A DNA stretch of 64,000 nt from Phaeosaccion multiseriatum (lineage: Eukaryota > Ochrophyta, other classes): the NCBI GenBank assembly GCA_965112735.1, contig OZ218958.1, positions 1,054,001 to 1,118,000 on the forward strand, written 5' to 3'. Both the position numbers and the translations under genes were made by a program. A model generated the notes under the pieces. That model saw nothing but the letters and a program-made list of their open reading frames with translations. It was not told where the DNA came from and ran no database searches. The first letter of the stretch is position 1, and every line of letters begins with the position of its first letter. Positions 11,027-23,160 of this stretch are shown here, in pieces.

Positions 11027-11462
11027 TCACTCACTCACGACCTCAGGTCCTACCCCCTCGCTCTCCCCCCGCGCCTCCGCTGCCGCTCCATCTTGCCTGT
11101 CTTCTGCCCCCTCTTCCTCGTCGCCGCCGTCGTCGTCGTCGTCATCCTCCCCCTCATCATCATCGTCATCGGTACCCTGCTCACCAGGGGAAGGCAACAA
11201 AGGTGCCTGCTTCTCCTGTTGCAGCTTCTCCTGCTGCTGTATCACCAACTTGTGCTGCTCCTGTTCCTCCTTGATGGATCCCGCCAGCCCCGCCGCCTCC
11301 ATCCGACGACTCAGCTCGTACCCAGGGGGGATGTCGAACAGAAGCTTGCTCTGCGGTGCCGTTACACAACGAGCAAACTGCACCACCCAGCTACATCCCA
11401 TGTACAGGGGCAGCGACACCTGACAGAGTGTAGCAGCACGAGAGGGTGTGTGTGTGAGAGAG

Positions 11463-11494
<32 letters not shown>

Positions 11495-14400
11495 AGCGGG
11501 AGGGAGGGAGGGAGGGAGGGAGAGAGAGAGAGGGAGGGAGGGAGGGGGAGACAGAGAGAACGAGAGACAGGGAGGGAGAGAGAGGATAGAGGTTGAAACG
11601 TCAAAGTATGGTTCCTCACCCATCCACCCACCCCACTCACCCACGCACCCACCCATCCTCGTACCCATTGACAGAATACCCACCCACCCATTGACATACT
11701 ACACCCATCCATTGACATACTACACCCATCCATTGACATACTACACCCACCCACCCATTGACATACCTTGGCTGGGAAGCCTGCCTCCTGAATGCCCTCT
11801 GTGGACAAGACCTCCATGAGCTTCTTCATGACTTGATCGCGCTGAGACATCACCTCCAGCACGGCCTTCAATTGTGTAACGTTCAGGGGGAAGTCTCTGT
11901 TGGGGGAGGGGAGGAGGGGAGGAGGGGAGGAGGGGGGAGGGAGGGAGGAGAGAGGAGGGGGGGGGGAGGGGAGGGGAGGAGAGACCTACCGCAGGTGAGA
12001 ACAGAAAGTGCGTCTCGTCTGGGAACATCAACAAATAAGCACGCACGCACGCACACACGCACGCACGCACGCACACACGCACACACGCACCTCGTCATCC
12101 ACATGTCCGTCTTCATTCTCTTCTCATAATTCCGCGTCTTCTTTTCGCTCGGCGCCGCTGAAGACTCGGCCTCCTGCTGCCTCTCCCTCTCCTTCTCCTT
12201 CTTGCTAGCCCCACCAAACCCCCCAAGAAAGCTAAACCCGCTGGAGGATGTGGAGCTGTGTTGCTTCACGGCGGATTTTGCCGACTCCAGACCATTGGCA
12301 ATGGCCTTGTCCAGCAATCTCTGGGCGGGTGGGACAGGCCGGCGGGGAGGGGAGGGAGGGAGGGAGGAAGAAAGGGAGGGAGGGAGAAAGGGAGGGAGGG
12401 AGGGAGGGAGGGAGGGAGGGAGAGAGGGAGGGAGGGAGGGAGAGGAGAGGAGAGGTGTGAGGCAGGAAAGGAACGGAATGACAACCAAACTTTCCTCTTG
12501 TCATTCCTCTCCCTCACACGCCCTTCCCCTCGCCCTTCCCGACGGGTCGTAAAAGTAGTCACACACACCCCTCCCCTTCCCTCCTTTGTCTCCTCTCATC
12601 ATTCCCTCGCTCCCACCTCCCTCCCTCCCTATCTCTCTCCCTCCATCCATCCTCCCTTCATCCATCCTCCCTCCATCCATCCTCCCTCCTCCCTCTCTCC
12701 CTTTCTCCCTCCCCCTCCTCTCACCATTCCCTTTTGAAACATCAAAAACTAGTCGTCAAAGGGAATAGTCACACACACACACACCTCCCCATCCGCTGCC
12801 ATCCACTGCCATCCCCTGCCATCCCCTGACTCACCAGTCCCTTGGAGTCATCAAAGTAGTCCTCAAAGGAGAGCTCTTTCAAGATGTCGTGCTCCATAGG
12901 GCTCTTGCGAAACTCTTCGAACGTTACATCTCCGGTTATGTCGTACCGCTTGCACTGAGATAGGAGGAGAGAGGGGCACGGTTTCAAGTTTGGAAGCATG
13001 TATGGTACAGTTTCAGTTTTGGAAGTATGTATGGTACAGCATAACGAGAGAGGGGTTCAATTTCGGTTTAGTAGAAACTACACAGGGTTAGTTTAGGAGT
13101 AAGTACACCCTAACCCTGCCAATCAAGACGACAAAGGACACACAGGAAGGAAGGAAGGAAGGAAGGAAGGAAGGAAGGAAGGAAGGGAGGGAGGGAGGAA
13201 GGAACGACGAACGAAGGACGGAAACCAGAGAATGTGGTGGGAAAGAAGGAAAGAAAGAAGGAAGGAAGGAAGGAAGGAAGGAAGGAAGGAAGGAAGGAAG
13301 GAAGGAAGAAAGGAAGAAAGGAAATAGAGAATAAAGGAAGGAAAGCAGGAAGGAATCTGTGTAACGTCTGTAACGTCTGTAACGCCTCACCTTCCATGCC
13401 GGAGGAGAGGCGGCGGCAGCGGCGTTTGAAGAAGCCACAGCCGCCATAGCAGAGGCAGCAGCCACAGCAGCAGGCCCCATACGACCAACACGACCAGGTC
13501 CCTCGTTGGGTCCCTCGTTGGGTCCCTCGTTGGGTCCCTCGTTGGGGCCGCTGACGCTCTGGGGGGAGGGAGAGTAATGGCTGCTGCTACCACCACTGGT
13601 GCTGGTGTTGTTGAAATCGGTGCCATTTGTGAGTGGGGCACTTTTCTGTCGCTGATGACAAGTGGAGGGAGACGCCGTTGAACGAGGTGATACGCCCGTG
13701 GGACGACGAGGAGGACGCAGCGACGACGACAACCCGGCTGCTGTATCACCAACTGCCCCCCCTGCTCGTGCTCCTCCTGCTCCTCCTCCTCCTCCTCCTC
13801 CTCGTCGGGGCGAGAGCGAGAACATCTTCTTGAGACCCGATCGTACATGCACCGGAGAGCCGCTGTTGAAGAAGTGCGACGAACCACCCTTTGAGTCCTT
13901 AGCGACGCGGCTTTCGTCTGGGGTCTTGCTGAAGCTGGTGCTACTGCTTAGCGGCGTTTGTCCTCCTCCTCCTCCTCCTCCTCCTCCTGCCCCTCCTCCT
14001 GCCCCTCCTCCTCCTCCTCCTCGATGCGCGAACATGCTTGAAAATGAGAAGTCCTTCTTATCCCTCTTGTCACCACCGACCCCCCCACCCTCCTCTTCCC
14101 CCTCCTCCGCCCCCTTGTCCCCCCCCCCCTTGCCGCTGTGGTGCCTCTCTCGGTGTAACGTGCGGTCAATAAGCACATCTCCCTCCTTGTGCTTGCCCCT
14201 CCGGTCTAACGTCGGACTGAAGTCCAGCTCGGTAGACCGCCAGTTGTAGTTGTTCACTCCCTTGCCCTTCTTCCCCTAGTGTATTCGTATCAAAATACGT
14301 GTAATAATTACGTATCCATATGTGTAATCGTTACGTACCATCATATGCACATAGCAAAACCAGGACGCGGAGGCACGAGAGAGAACAACATGGACGACGG

Positions 14401-14748
14401 CAGCCCAGGAGCCGGTCAGTTTCGGTTTCGGTTTCGGTTTCAGTTTCAGTTTCAGGTTCAGTTTCAGTGTATTGGCCTCGACTCATTGACATACTACGCA
14501 CACCCACCCATTGACATACTACGCACACCCACCCATTTACATTACCTCCTTGATGAGCCGTCTACACGCTCTCACAAGCTCCCCTCTGGAGGGCGCTTCG
14601 AGCCTCCTCAACACACGATAGATCTTCTTCTTGTCGTGGTCAAGCTTGAGTAAGCTGCCGGGGAGCACCCCTCCGGCGCTGTCCTTGCCCGTCAGGAGGA
14701 GGGATATTGCCCCTCGCTGGGCCTTGAGACGCTGTTGTGTGTGTGTGT

Positions 14749-14791
<43 letters not shown>

Positions 14792-17700
14792 GTGTGTGTG
14801 TGTGTGAGTGTGAGTGAGAGAGCATGAGTGAAGGAGAGGGCGTGTCAGTGGGTGAGTGAGTGAGTGAGTGAGTGAGTGGGTGAGTGAGTGAGTGCGTGAG
14901 TGAGTGCGTGTGTGTGTGCATGAATGAATGAGTGAGTGCGTGTGTGTGCGTGCGTGAATGAGTCAGTGAGTGCTCTCTCCCTCCCCCCCCCCCCCCCAAA
15001 TCCCCCTCCCACTCCTCACCCTCGAAAACCCCGTAATGGAGCAATCCACTCTGAGCGACGACCCACTCTTCCAGATGCAGTAGCAGTCACTCGGTGCCAT
15101 GGCCTTGACGAGCGGCTGTAGCACATTGCCCGCATCAAAGCTCCAGTTCATCTCCATGTAAAAGTCAGGCATATCTTCAAGTATGTCAAGCACATGGGTC
15201 ACCCTCTTCTGCCAGTCTCGCCAGCCCTTTCGCTGCAACCGAGCGTACAGCTCTGTGGGGTGTGTGTGGGTTGTGGGTGGGGGGGGTGTAGTGTGGTTGG
15301 TTGGTTGGTTGGTTGGTTGATTGGTTGGTTGGTTGGTTGGTTAGTTGATTGGTTGGTTGGTTGCGTGTGTGTGGGTTGTGGGTGGGGGGGGTGTAGTGTG
15401 GTTGGTTGGTTGGTTGGTTGATTGGTTGGTTGGTTGGTTGGTTGGTTGATTGGTTGGTTGGTTGCGTGTGTGTGGGTTGTGGGTGGGGGGGGTGTAGTGT
15501 GGTTGGTTGGTTGGTTGGTTGATTGGTTGGTTGGTTGGTGGGTGGGTGGGTGGGCAGCTGGGTGAGTTGGTTGGTTGGTTGGTTGGTTGGTTGGGGTCTG
15601 CACACGCGTATACACACCATGGTTTGCCCACGTACACACACATATATACATAACGTACATGTAAGCACACAACACACACGCACACACACACACACACACA
15701 CGCACGCACACACACACGTACACACACATATACACACACACCCACACACACACGCACACACACACGTACACACACACATATACATAACGTACATGTAAGC
15801 ACACAACACACACACGCACGTACACACACACGTACCCGTGAGGAAGCCCTCGTCCCCCGTAAGAATGGCGTCGTCGAGCACCTTGAACCGTCCGCTGCCA
15901 TCCCCCGCCTCCCTACTGGGGGCCTCCAAATCACTCCCACCCACCATGAGGATTCGCGCCGCCTTGATGTTGCCCCGCTTGATCGCCTACGGGGAGGGAG
16001 GGAGGGAGGAGAGGGAGGGAGGGAGGGAGGGAGGGAGGGAGGGAGGAGAGGGAGGGAGGGAGGGAGGAAGAGGGAGGGAGGGAGGGGAGATGAGTACATC
16101 ACAAGCGTCACAAGCCAAAGGAGACAGGGGATAGGTAGTTAGGCACGTAGGTAGGGTTGATAGGTAGGCAGGTCAGTAGGTAAGTAAGAAGGAAGGAAGG
16201 GAGGAAGGGTCGGTAGGTAGGTAGGTGGGTAGGTAGGTAGGTGGGTAGGTAGGTAGGTGGGAAGGTAGGTAGGCAGGTAGGTAGGCAGGTAGGCGGGAAG
16301 GTAGGTAGGTGGGGACATCGCAAGCCGGATCTAGTGATATTCGGTGACTTACCAGGAGCAGTGGGGTGTTTCCGTGGTGGTCCACAACAAAAACATTCGT
16401 CGGACAGGCCGCGATTCTGAGCCTCAGCTCCTTGAGCAACCCTGCTTCATCATTCGAGGCCACATAGGCTATTCGGTGCAGCTCCAGAGGGTCGATGAAG
16501 GCATCGGAGGAGGAGGGGGTGGCGGCGACATCATCTTCGTTCCTCCTCCTGCTGCTACCACTACTACTGCTGCTGCCGCTGCTGCTGCCGCTGCTGCTGC
16601 CGCTGCTGAGGCTGCTGCTGCTGCTACTATTATTCATGTTCTTTGCTGCTGATGTCGGCCCCGCCGAAGCGCCCGCCGCGGGTGTTGCGGCACCTCCACC
16701 GCCACTGCTCTTTCCCTCCCCCTCGGTGCTGTTCCCTGCTCCTCGCTCTCGCACTAACTTAGACTTGGTGCCCGCTTTCGTCTGTCGGCGCCTCTCCTTT
16801 TCCCCTTCCATAGAGGCGGGACGGGGCCTCAGGCCTTCGCTACCATCAGCACTGCCATTCGCACCACCACCATCACCACCACCACCACCACCACCACCAC
16901 CACTAGCAGCGGCAGGAGATCCCTCCTCACCCCACGATGTTTCGGCCTCCTCAAAACCCGCCCCCGCGTTCAACTCCCTCATTGATCGGGGGGCACACAG
17001 TGGGCGAACGGAAGGTGAAGTCCCTCCTCCGCCCCCCCTCCCGACCGTCTCAGGACCGGCGCCGACTGAGATGTCTGAGGGAGTGAGAGAGGCTCGAGAG
17101 GGGTCAGGGGGGGGCCCAGGGGTGGAGGTTGGGCTAAGCTCATCCACAATACTTCGAGAGTTGGAACCTGCCGCTGCGAGGGGGGGGGGGGGTCGCGTCT
17201 CCTCCCCACCATGTCCGTCCGCTCCCTCCTCCTCCTCCCCCTGCTGCTGCTCCCCCTGCTGCTGCTGCTGTCGCCGCTGCTGTTCCTCCTCCACCAGCTG
17301 CTCCTGCTCCTCTTGTCGTAATGACTTGCGCCCCCCCAGGCTCAGAAGGTCCCCTACGGAGGGCTCTGGCGAGAAGTAGCTCCTCGTGTCAATGGAGAAG
17401 TCACTTTCGTCGTCCGAATCCCCTGTTATCAGCGTCTGGCAAAGGAGGGGGGAGGGGGGGAGGAGAGCAGAGGAGAGGAGGGGGAGAGGAGAGCAGAGGA
17501 GAGGAGAGGAGGGGGAGAGGAGAGCAGAGGAAAGGAGGGGGGAGGGGGGGAGGAGAGGAGAGGAGAGGAGAGGAGAAGGGAGGAGAGGAGAAGGGAGGAG
17601 AGGAGAAGGGCAAGAGAGGAGGGGAGAGGAGAGAACAAAGAGGATATAGATGGTCGCAAAGATGGACGGTTACAACGATGGACGGTTACTCCAATCAATG

Positions 17701-20046
17701 TGTTGGGAGTGGGTGCCACAATGCGTCCAATGCAACACATTTCAAGCAAGCATGGGTCATTGTGTGTGTGCGTGTGTGTGTGTGTATGTGTGTGTGTGTG
17801 TGCATGGACAAGAAGAAAGAGGGTGGGGGCGGCGGTATTGGGTTCGTATGAAGCAACGGAGGTGAGCCTCATACTTGTTTTGCACATCAAAAGCGGCACT
17901 TCCACAACAGCCCAACAACAGCAGCACTTCCACATCACCCACTACCCCTAATCCTAGCCCCCGCCCATTTACCCTTGCTTACACAATAGCCCCTCTCTCT
18001 ACTCACTCCCTCCCCTCCCTCCCTCCCTCCCCCTCCCTCCCTCCCTCCCCCTCCCTCCCTCCCTCACTCCCTCACTCCCTCCCTCCTTCCTCCCTCCTTC
18101 ACTCCCTCCCTCCCCTCCTCTCCCTCCTCTCCCTCCCTCCCTCTCTCCCCTTCTCTCTCTCCCTCCCCTCCTCTCCTCTCCCTCTCCACTTCAACCCCAA
18201 CTTACCCGTTCTTGGATTTTCTCCCACATCCTCTGCACTTCTAGTGCTACAGTGTGGTTGCTTGCAGTATACGCATCAGCACCAGCACCAGCCGTATAAG
18301 CCGCAGCAGTAGCAGTAGCCGCAGCAGCAGTTGGTGATACAGCAGTAGCAGCAGCATTGGAATCAGTGGCAGCAGTAGCAGCAGCAGAAGGAGTAGGAGG
18401 AGCGGCAGCAGCCGCAGCAGCAGAAGCAGCAGCAGCAACAGCAGCAGGGGTGGGGGCAGTAGGTGTGGCAGCCTTCGAATTCGTTGGCGAGCTGCCTGTC
18501 CACTCCTTTGCTCGCTGCATCGCTGCTGCTGCCCTAGGTGAGATTGCGTCGAAGCTGAAACCCTGTGTGAGAGGCGAAGAGGAAGGTAAGCAGGAGCAGT
18601 TGGTGATACAGCAGTAGCCGTTGGTGATAGAGCAGCAGAGGGGGAGGGGCAGCAGCAGCAGTGAGGAAAGAATGAGAAGGAAATGGAAAGGAGGGAGGGG
18701 AGGAAGTGATACCCCATGTCACTCGACACGAAAAGGGTACACCTCCTCCCTCAAGAGGACTGAAAGTGACCGAAAAGACAAGGACATCGCAGTCACTCAG
18801 TCTCTCACTCACTCACTTACGTACTCACTCACTCACTCACTCACTCACTCACTCACGCACTCACTCACTAACTCACTAACTCACTCACACAATCACACTC
18901 ACTCACTCACTCACTTAGTCATTCAGTCAGTCATTCCCTCCCTCCCTCCCTCATCCACCCACCCACTCGCCCACTCACTCCCTTATTTCTCCCCATATTC
19001 ACCCCCTCCCCAGCCCCCCCCCCCCCTCTCTCTCTCCCTCCCTCCCTCTCTCCCCTTCTCCCTCCCTCCCTCCCTCCCTCCCTCTCTCCCCCTCCCTCCC
19101 TCCCTCCCCCCCTTTCTCTCTCTCCCTCCCTCTCTCCCTCTCTCTCTCTCTGCTGCCTCACCATGAGCTTCTCCATCTTCTGCAGCAGCATCTCCGCATC
19201 GTCCATCCTCACCACGGAATCCGATCGGTCGGGTCTCTCCTCCTCTCCTCCTCCCCCGCTCTCCTCTTGTGCCTCTCCCTCTCCCTCTGCCTCTGCCCCC
19301 GTCCCTGTATCACCAACTACTGCGCCTGCCTCTGGTAGGGCCAGACCACTGGGGCTGACAAGATCGACACCGCCTTCACGGCTGCTGCCACTCACAGCAC
19401 TACTCACAGCGCTTGAAGCTTCCCCCTCGACACCCCGTAACGGCTGAAACGGCTGTAACGGCTGTAACGGCAACGACGAAGGCAACGTCAATGGCACGGC
19501 TGGGCTGCGACTCGCCTCTCTCATCGCCAGCTCGTCAACCATCCTACCGCCAGTCCTGTGCCTCTGCCTGCTGCTGTTGCTGTTACTGTTGCTGTTGCTG
19601 TTGCTGCCCCCCACGGAAGGAGCTTCGGTGGCAGCAGCAGCATCGGCGGCGGAAGGAGTGGCGGGTGTCCCCACCCTCCCCACCCCTCCCTTGGGACTCC
19701 GCTGCGCACCCATCAACTCCATTTCCAGCTCCAAATCATCATATGTCCACGCCGCTGCTCGCCCTGAGACACTTCGCCTCTTGCCCCTTCTGCCTATGCT
19801 CCCTCCGGTACTGGCAAGGCCACTACCACTCCCCGCTGTATAGTCCGCACCCCGTAGGGAAGGCCCACACCCCGTAACTGTCACCGGTGCGCTTCTGCTC
19901 ACCCATATTCCTCCACTGTCTCCCTCCTTCTCCCGACCGCCGTGGAAGCCCATACATGCATCCCAGGGGGGTCCCATCTCCACCTTTACACCCATGGGGG
20001 TATTCTTCTCCTCCTCCTTCCTCTCCTCCTCGCCATCATGATCATG

Positions 20047-20090
<44 letters not shown>

Positions 20091-21464
20091 GCTGCTGCTC
20101 CTTACTGTGCAGCTGCCCTAGTAGATTTGTCTGGCTAATGTTGCCACTTCCTGTGTATCTCGGAGAGTCGAGAGCCTGCCGCCCCACGAACGAAAAGACG
20201 ACCGCAGAGGAAGAGAGAGGGGGGGGGGGGGAGGGGCAGGAGAAGGAGGTACGAAGGAAGTCAGAAGCAAGAACCAAGTGCAACGAGCACTATGGGAAAG
20301 CATCTGGAGACAGCAACGGAGAAGTTAAAGACAAGGGCGTCAGTGTCAGTACAGTCGTCCTGGCGCGTCCTCACAGCGGGTTACAAGAGCACCTCCCACA
20401 ATATGCCTCGGGAGCTAACAACAAACAATCCGAGAGCCAAGCCACCCTCTACAATATGCCTCGGGAGCCAACAAACAATCCGAGAGCCAAGCCACCCTCT
20501 ACAATATGCCTCGGGCGCCAACAAACAATCCGAGAGCCAAGCCACCCTCTGTATGCCTCCGTGCCCCCCCCCCCCCCCCTCCCTTCATCCGTTCCACTTT
20601 CTCCCGATCGATTGATCAATCACCCCTTATATATATGTCCCTCTCTGCTCTCTCTCTGCTCTCTCTCTGCTCTCTCTCTCTCCTCACATTCTTTGAGGAG
20701 ATGTTCTCTCTCTGGGGACTCCACAGCGTGGGTCCCGAGCGGCTGCGCTGCTGTGCTCCCCCACCCCCGCCGGTGGTTGGGGTGTTGCTGGTAAGGTTGG
20801 GTTCCCCGCCCTTGCGACTCCGCCTCCCAAGCGAAGCACCCAATGCCTTGGACAGTGCACCCGAGCCTACTCGCGAGGCAGCAGCAGCACCAACAGCGCC
20901 ATCGCCCTTCCCTCCCCTCCCCTCTGGCCAGTGCGATGAGGCAGAAAGTCGTCGAGGAGTCCATACCCGTCCGCTGCCAGTACTGCCAGTGGTGCCTCTG
21001 CTGCCACTGCTGGCCTTGTTGGAACGTCTGTGGTGAGCAAGAGAGAGAAAGCGGCCTTTCACCCCTCCTTTCCCCCCAGCGCCTGCCCCTCTTGCTCCTG
21101 CTCCGGATGATAGTGTTGGTGCTGCTGCTATCGGTGCTACCCCTGCTGCTACACGTGCTGCTCCTGCCAGTGCTTTGGGAGAAGAGGAGGACACGTCTTT
21201 GTTGGTGTCTCTCTGCTGGTGCCTCGCCAGCATCCACGCCAGATGCTCTTCCCAGCTTTGGTCTTCCTCAGGCGACGGCTCTCTCGATCTTCCGTTGCCA
21301 CTACCGCCCCCGCCTTGCCTGGCCCTGGCTGAAGGGGAGTTGTAGGGGCTCACGGCTTCAATGTCCAGCCGGGCTGGCTGCGACATGCCATCGCCATCAC
21401 TTTCCACAGCATCGTCTACGAGGGCAGGTGCCGCGCTACTCCGAGGGCCACCGTTTGTCGACAT
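11027..21464 (-). CDS. ANKRD13-like ankyrin / GPCR-chaperone domain protein with long N-terminal extension
   Basis: Twelve exons join in frame to 1852 residues: 21464-20688, 20175-19162, 18562-18206, 17435-16353, 15986-15836, 15252-15020, 14731-14546, 14275-13391, 12954-12835, 12320-12091, 11896-11767, 11419-11027. Ankyrin repeats begin in the 17435-16353 exon (LHRIAYVASNDEAGL, DHHGNTPLLLAIKRGN). The GPCR-chaperone domain follows: DMPDFYMEMNWSF, PSDCYCIWKSGSSLRVD, GAISLLLTGKD, SFEDYFDD, FPLNVTQLKAVLEVMS, FDIPPGYEL. ANKRD13 proteins bind ubiquitinated membrane receptors during endocytosis and are ~600 residues. Here ~1000 residues of low-complexity Ser/Gly/Ala/Glu sequence precede the ankyrins and a Gly-rich insert splits the domain. 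The N-terminal exons could belong to a separate gene. Four exons carry the 18-bp motif (11231, 13738, 18328, 19303). An upstream reading frame at ~21801-21500 may be a further exon. Confidence 0.78.
11231..11251 (-). repeat. 18-bp LVIQQ/VGDTAA motif, copy 1 (exonic)
   Basis: AAGTTGGTGATACAGCAGCAG on the minus strand, read KLVIQQQ in the last exon of the ANKRD13-like gene, inside a Gln/Glu-rich coiled segment. Confidence 0.9.
11640..11766 (-). repeat. Donor-proximal GTATGTCAATGGG tandem repeat (copy 2)
   Basis: The intron of the ANKRD13-like gene (11420-11766) starts GTATGTCAATGGGTGGGTG. The unit then repeats about four times at 21-25 bp spacing (cores at 11757, 11732, 11711, 11690 on the plus-strand numbering). 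Each unit carries another GTATGT, a donor-like hexamer. Confidence 0.85.
12330..12720. repeat. Complementary (GGGA)n / (TCCC)n intron arms
   Basis: Intron 12321-12834 of the ANKRD13-like gene holds GGGAGG arrays at ~12350-12460 and CCTCC arrays at ~12605-12720 on the plus strand. In the transcript this means purine-rich near the donor and pyrimidine-rich near the acceptor, able to base-pair. Confidence 0.7.
13142..13325. repeat. (GGAA)n microsatellite
   Basis: GGAA/GAAG arrays in the intron 12955-13390 of the ANKRD13-like gene, polypyrimidine in the sense strand. Confidence 0.9.
13738..13755 (-). repeat. 18-bp motif, copy 2 (exonic)
   Basis: An exact CAGTTGGTGATACAGCAG on the minus strand, read AVGDTAAG in the Gly-rich insert exon of the ANKRD13-like gene. 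Confidence 0.95.
14417..14470. repeat. (TTTCAG/TTTCGG)n hexamer array
   Basis: About nine TTTCRG hexamers in the ANKRD13-like intron 14276-14545. Shorter GAAACTGAAACTG strings recur at ~40536, 42808, 47847, 50108, 59862, 61664 and 63942. Confidence 0.8.
14478..14545 (-). repeat. Donor-proximal GTATGTCAATGGG repeat (copy 3)
   Basis: The sense strand starts at the donor with GTAATGTAAATGGGTGGG. Two units of GTAGTATGTCAATGGGTGGG type follow. Confidence 0.8.
14733..14990. repeat. (GT)n and (GAGT)n intronic repeats
   Basis: GT dinucleotides (~14733-14805) grade into GAGT/GTGC tetranucleotides to ~14980, filling the 14732-15019 intron. Confidence 0.9.
15255..15835. repeat. Higher-order TTGG minisatellite plus (AC)n
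   Basis: Three ~100-bp units, each with TGTGGGTTGTGGGTGGGG followed by GTAGTGTGG and a TTGG array, start near 15271, 15376 and 15477 (spacings 105 and 101). From ~15650 (CA)n-type sequence follows, with an ACACATATACATAACGTACA block occurring twice. All lies within intron 15253-15835. Confidence 0.85.
16000..16315. repeat. (GGGA)n and (GGTA)n arrays
   Basis: Fills intron 15987-16352: GGGAGGGAGG to ~16090, then GTAGGTAGGTGGG units from ~16140. Confidence 0.9.
17450..18185. repeat. Complementary purine and pyrimidine intron arms
   Basis: Intron 17436-18205 has GGAGAGG arrays at 17450-17640 and CCCTCC arrays at 18005-18185 on the plus strand. Transcribed leftward, the donor side is purine-rich and the acceptor side pyrimidine-rich, and the two can pair. 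A (GT)n run lies at 17760-17802. Confidence 0.75.
18328..18345 (+). repeat. 18-bp motif, copy 3 (exonic, antisense to gene)
   Basis: An exact copy on the plus strand. The leftward gene reads its complement as AVSPTAA within an Ala-rich segment. Confidence 0.95.
18597..18614 (+). repeat. 18-bp motif, copy 4 (intronic)
   Basis: An exact copy in intron 18563-19161 of the ANKRD13-like gene, 35 bases from the acceptor. Confidence 0.95.
18618..18635 (+). repeat. 18-bp motif, copy 5 (variant, tandem with copy 4)
   Basis: CCGTTGGTGATAGAGCAG, three mismatches, directly downstream of copy 4 with a 21-bp repeat spacing. The variant puts TAG in one frame, tolerable in an intron. Confidence 0.85.
18790..19150. 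repeat. (ACTC)n then (CCCT)n arrays
   Basis: Intron 18563-19161: ACTCACTC arrays to ~18930, which in the sense strand are GTGAGT-like repeats, then CCTCCCTC arrays adjoining the donor. Confidence 0.9.
19303..19320 (-). repeat. 18-bp motif, copy 6 (exonic, diverged ends)
   Basis: GTAGTTGGTGATACAGGG on the minus strand, read VVGDTG in the N-terminal region of the ANKRD13-like gene. Confidence 0.85.
20398..20550. repeat. ~50-bp minisatellite, three copies
   Basis: Units starting ACAATATGCCTCGGG and ending GAGAGCCAAGCCACCCTCT begin near 20398, 20451 and 20501 (spacings 53 and 50), in intron 20176-20687. Confidence 0.9.
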
Positions 21465-21984
21465 TTGCTGCTGCTTCTCTGAAGGCAACACTACTCACGG
21501 TGAGAGACACCAAGTCTAGACGAGGGAGGAGGCCCCAGACCTCATCAGGCTTGACGCGCCAGGAGACTCCAGCGGCTCCACAAACGGCCTCCCCGAATGA
21601 GAGACTGTAGGCCCCTCCTTGCTTGTCGTGCTGCTCCTTCTGCTCGCTCCCGCGCTGTCCCTCCTCGCTTAACACGGCATTCTCGCGGCCCTGACGATCA
21701 ACCGCCAGCAATCCCAAAGAGCACGAATCCCAACCTTCTGCGAGTTCTCTCGAGTTCACATCAGGTGAGAGGTCTGTCTTAATTGTCGCTAAGGGCGGCA
21801 CGGACGGCTGTCAATGCGTGGCATCGGCTGTTTGAGCTCATTTCTAAGGCATTTTTGCAAAAGCACTTCGCTTTTTTGGGTCCGAGTGAAAACATTCATA
21901 TGTCAATAATAAATCCAGGGGGGGACGGTGAGAGGAATAATTTTGTTGACAGCGCGGGGCAACAAGGCCCAACAATCGACCGCT

Positions 21985-22135
21985 ATCCTGTATCTGCTAT
22001 CCGCTATCCCGGCGCCAGCCGGTGCGCTATCCGCTATCGCCGGCGCCAGCCGGCTTTGGGGGGGGGGGGGTTGTGGGGGCGTGCTATCCGCTGTCGCCGG
22101 CGCCAGCCGATCCGCTATCCGCTATCGAGATCGAG
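21985..22135. repeat. GCTATCCGCTATCGCCGGCGCCAGCC-type repeats
   Basis: GGCGCCAGCC occurs at ~22011, 22044 and 22099, each preceded by CGCTATC or CGCTGTC. The GCCGGC and GGCGCC palindromes give strong hairpin potential. A G12 run sits at ~22059-22070. Confidence 0.75.
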
Positions 22136-22711
22136 AAAGTGGGCGATAGCGTGTCAGGGGTCGACAACAAGGCCAAAAAAGCATACAGTTGTGTACCTTT
22201 TCACACAACGCCAAGCTGATTTTTTTTTCATTTTCTTCCTTCCCTTTCTTTCTTTCATATGCTCTACTATTCTCTATGATCGTTCTGATCGCACTTCCCC
22301 CGTCCGTCTCCCTCTCCCCCTCCTTCCAGCTCTTGGGCCTGGCCTGGCCTTGGTCTTCTTCTTAACTATTGCTGAAGCTCGCCCCCCTCCTCCCCTCCTC
22401 TCTCTCCAACAATCACTTGTCACCTTGTCGCCCCCCTTTTCTCCTTTGTCCTATTCCCAACAAACAAACAAACCATCCAACCAACCATCCAACCAACAAA
22501 CAAACACTCTCTCGTGTTTACTCGCTCACTTATCCCCTACGCCTTCCTTCCTTCCTTCCTTCCTTCCTTCCTTCCTTCCTCTCCGACCCTGTCCCTACGC
22601 GCACACGATGAGGCGTTCGTCCCTTCCCCTCCCCCCCTCGTGCCGCGGGCGGATACCATGAGTCCATCCCATCACGATAACACTAACCCCACAATTGTCG
22701 TACACGCTTTG

Positions 22712-23160
<449 letters not shown>

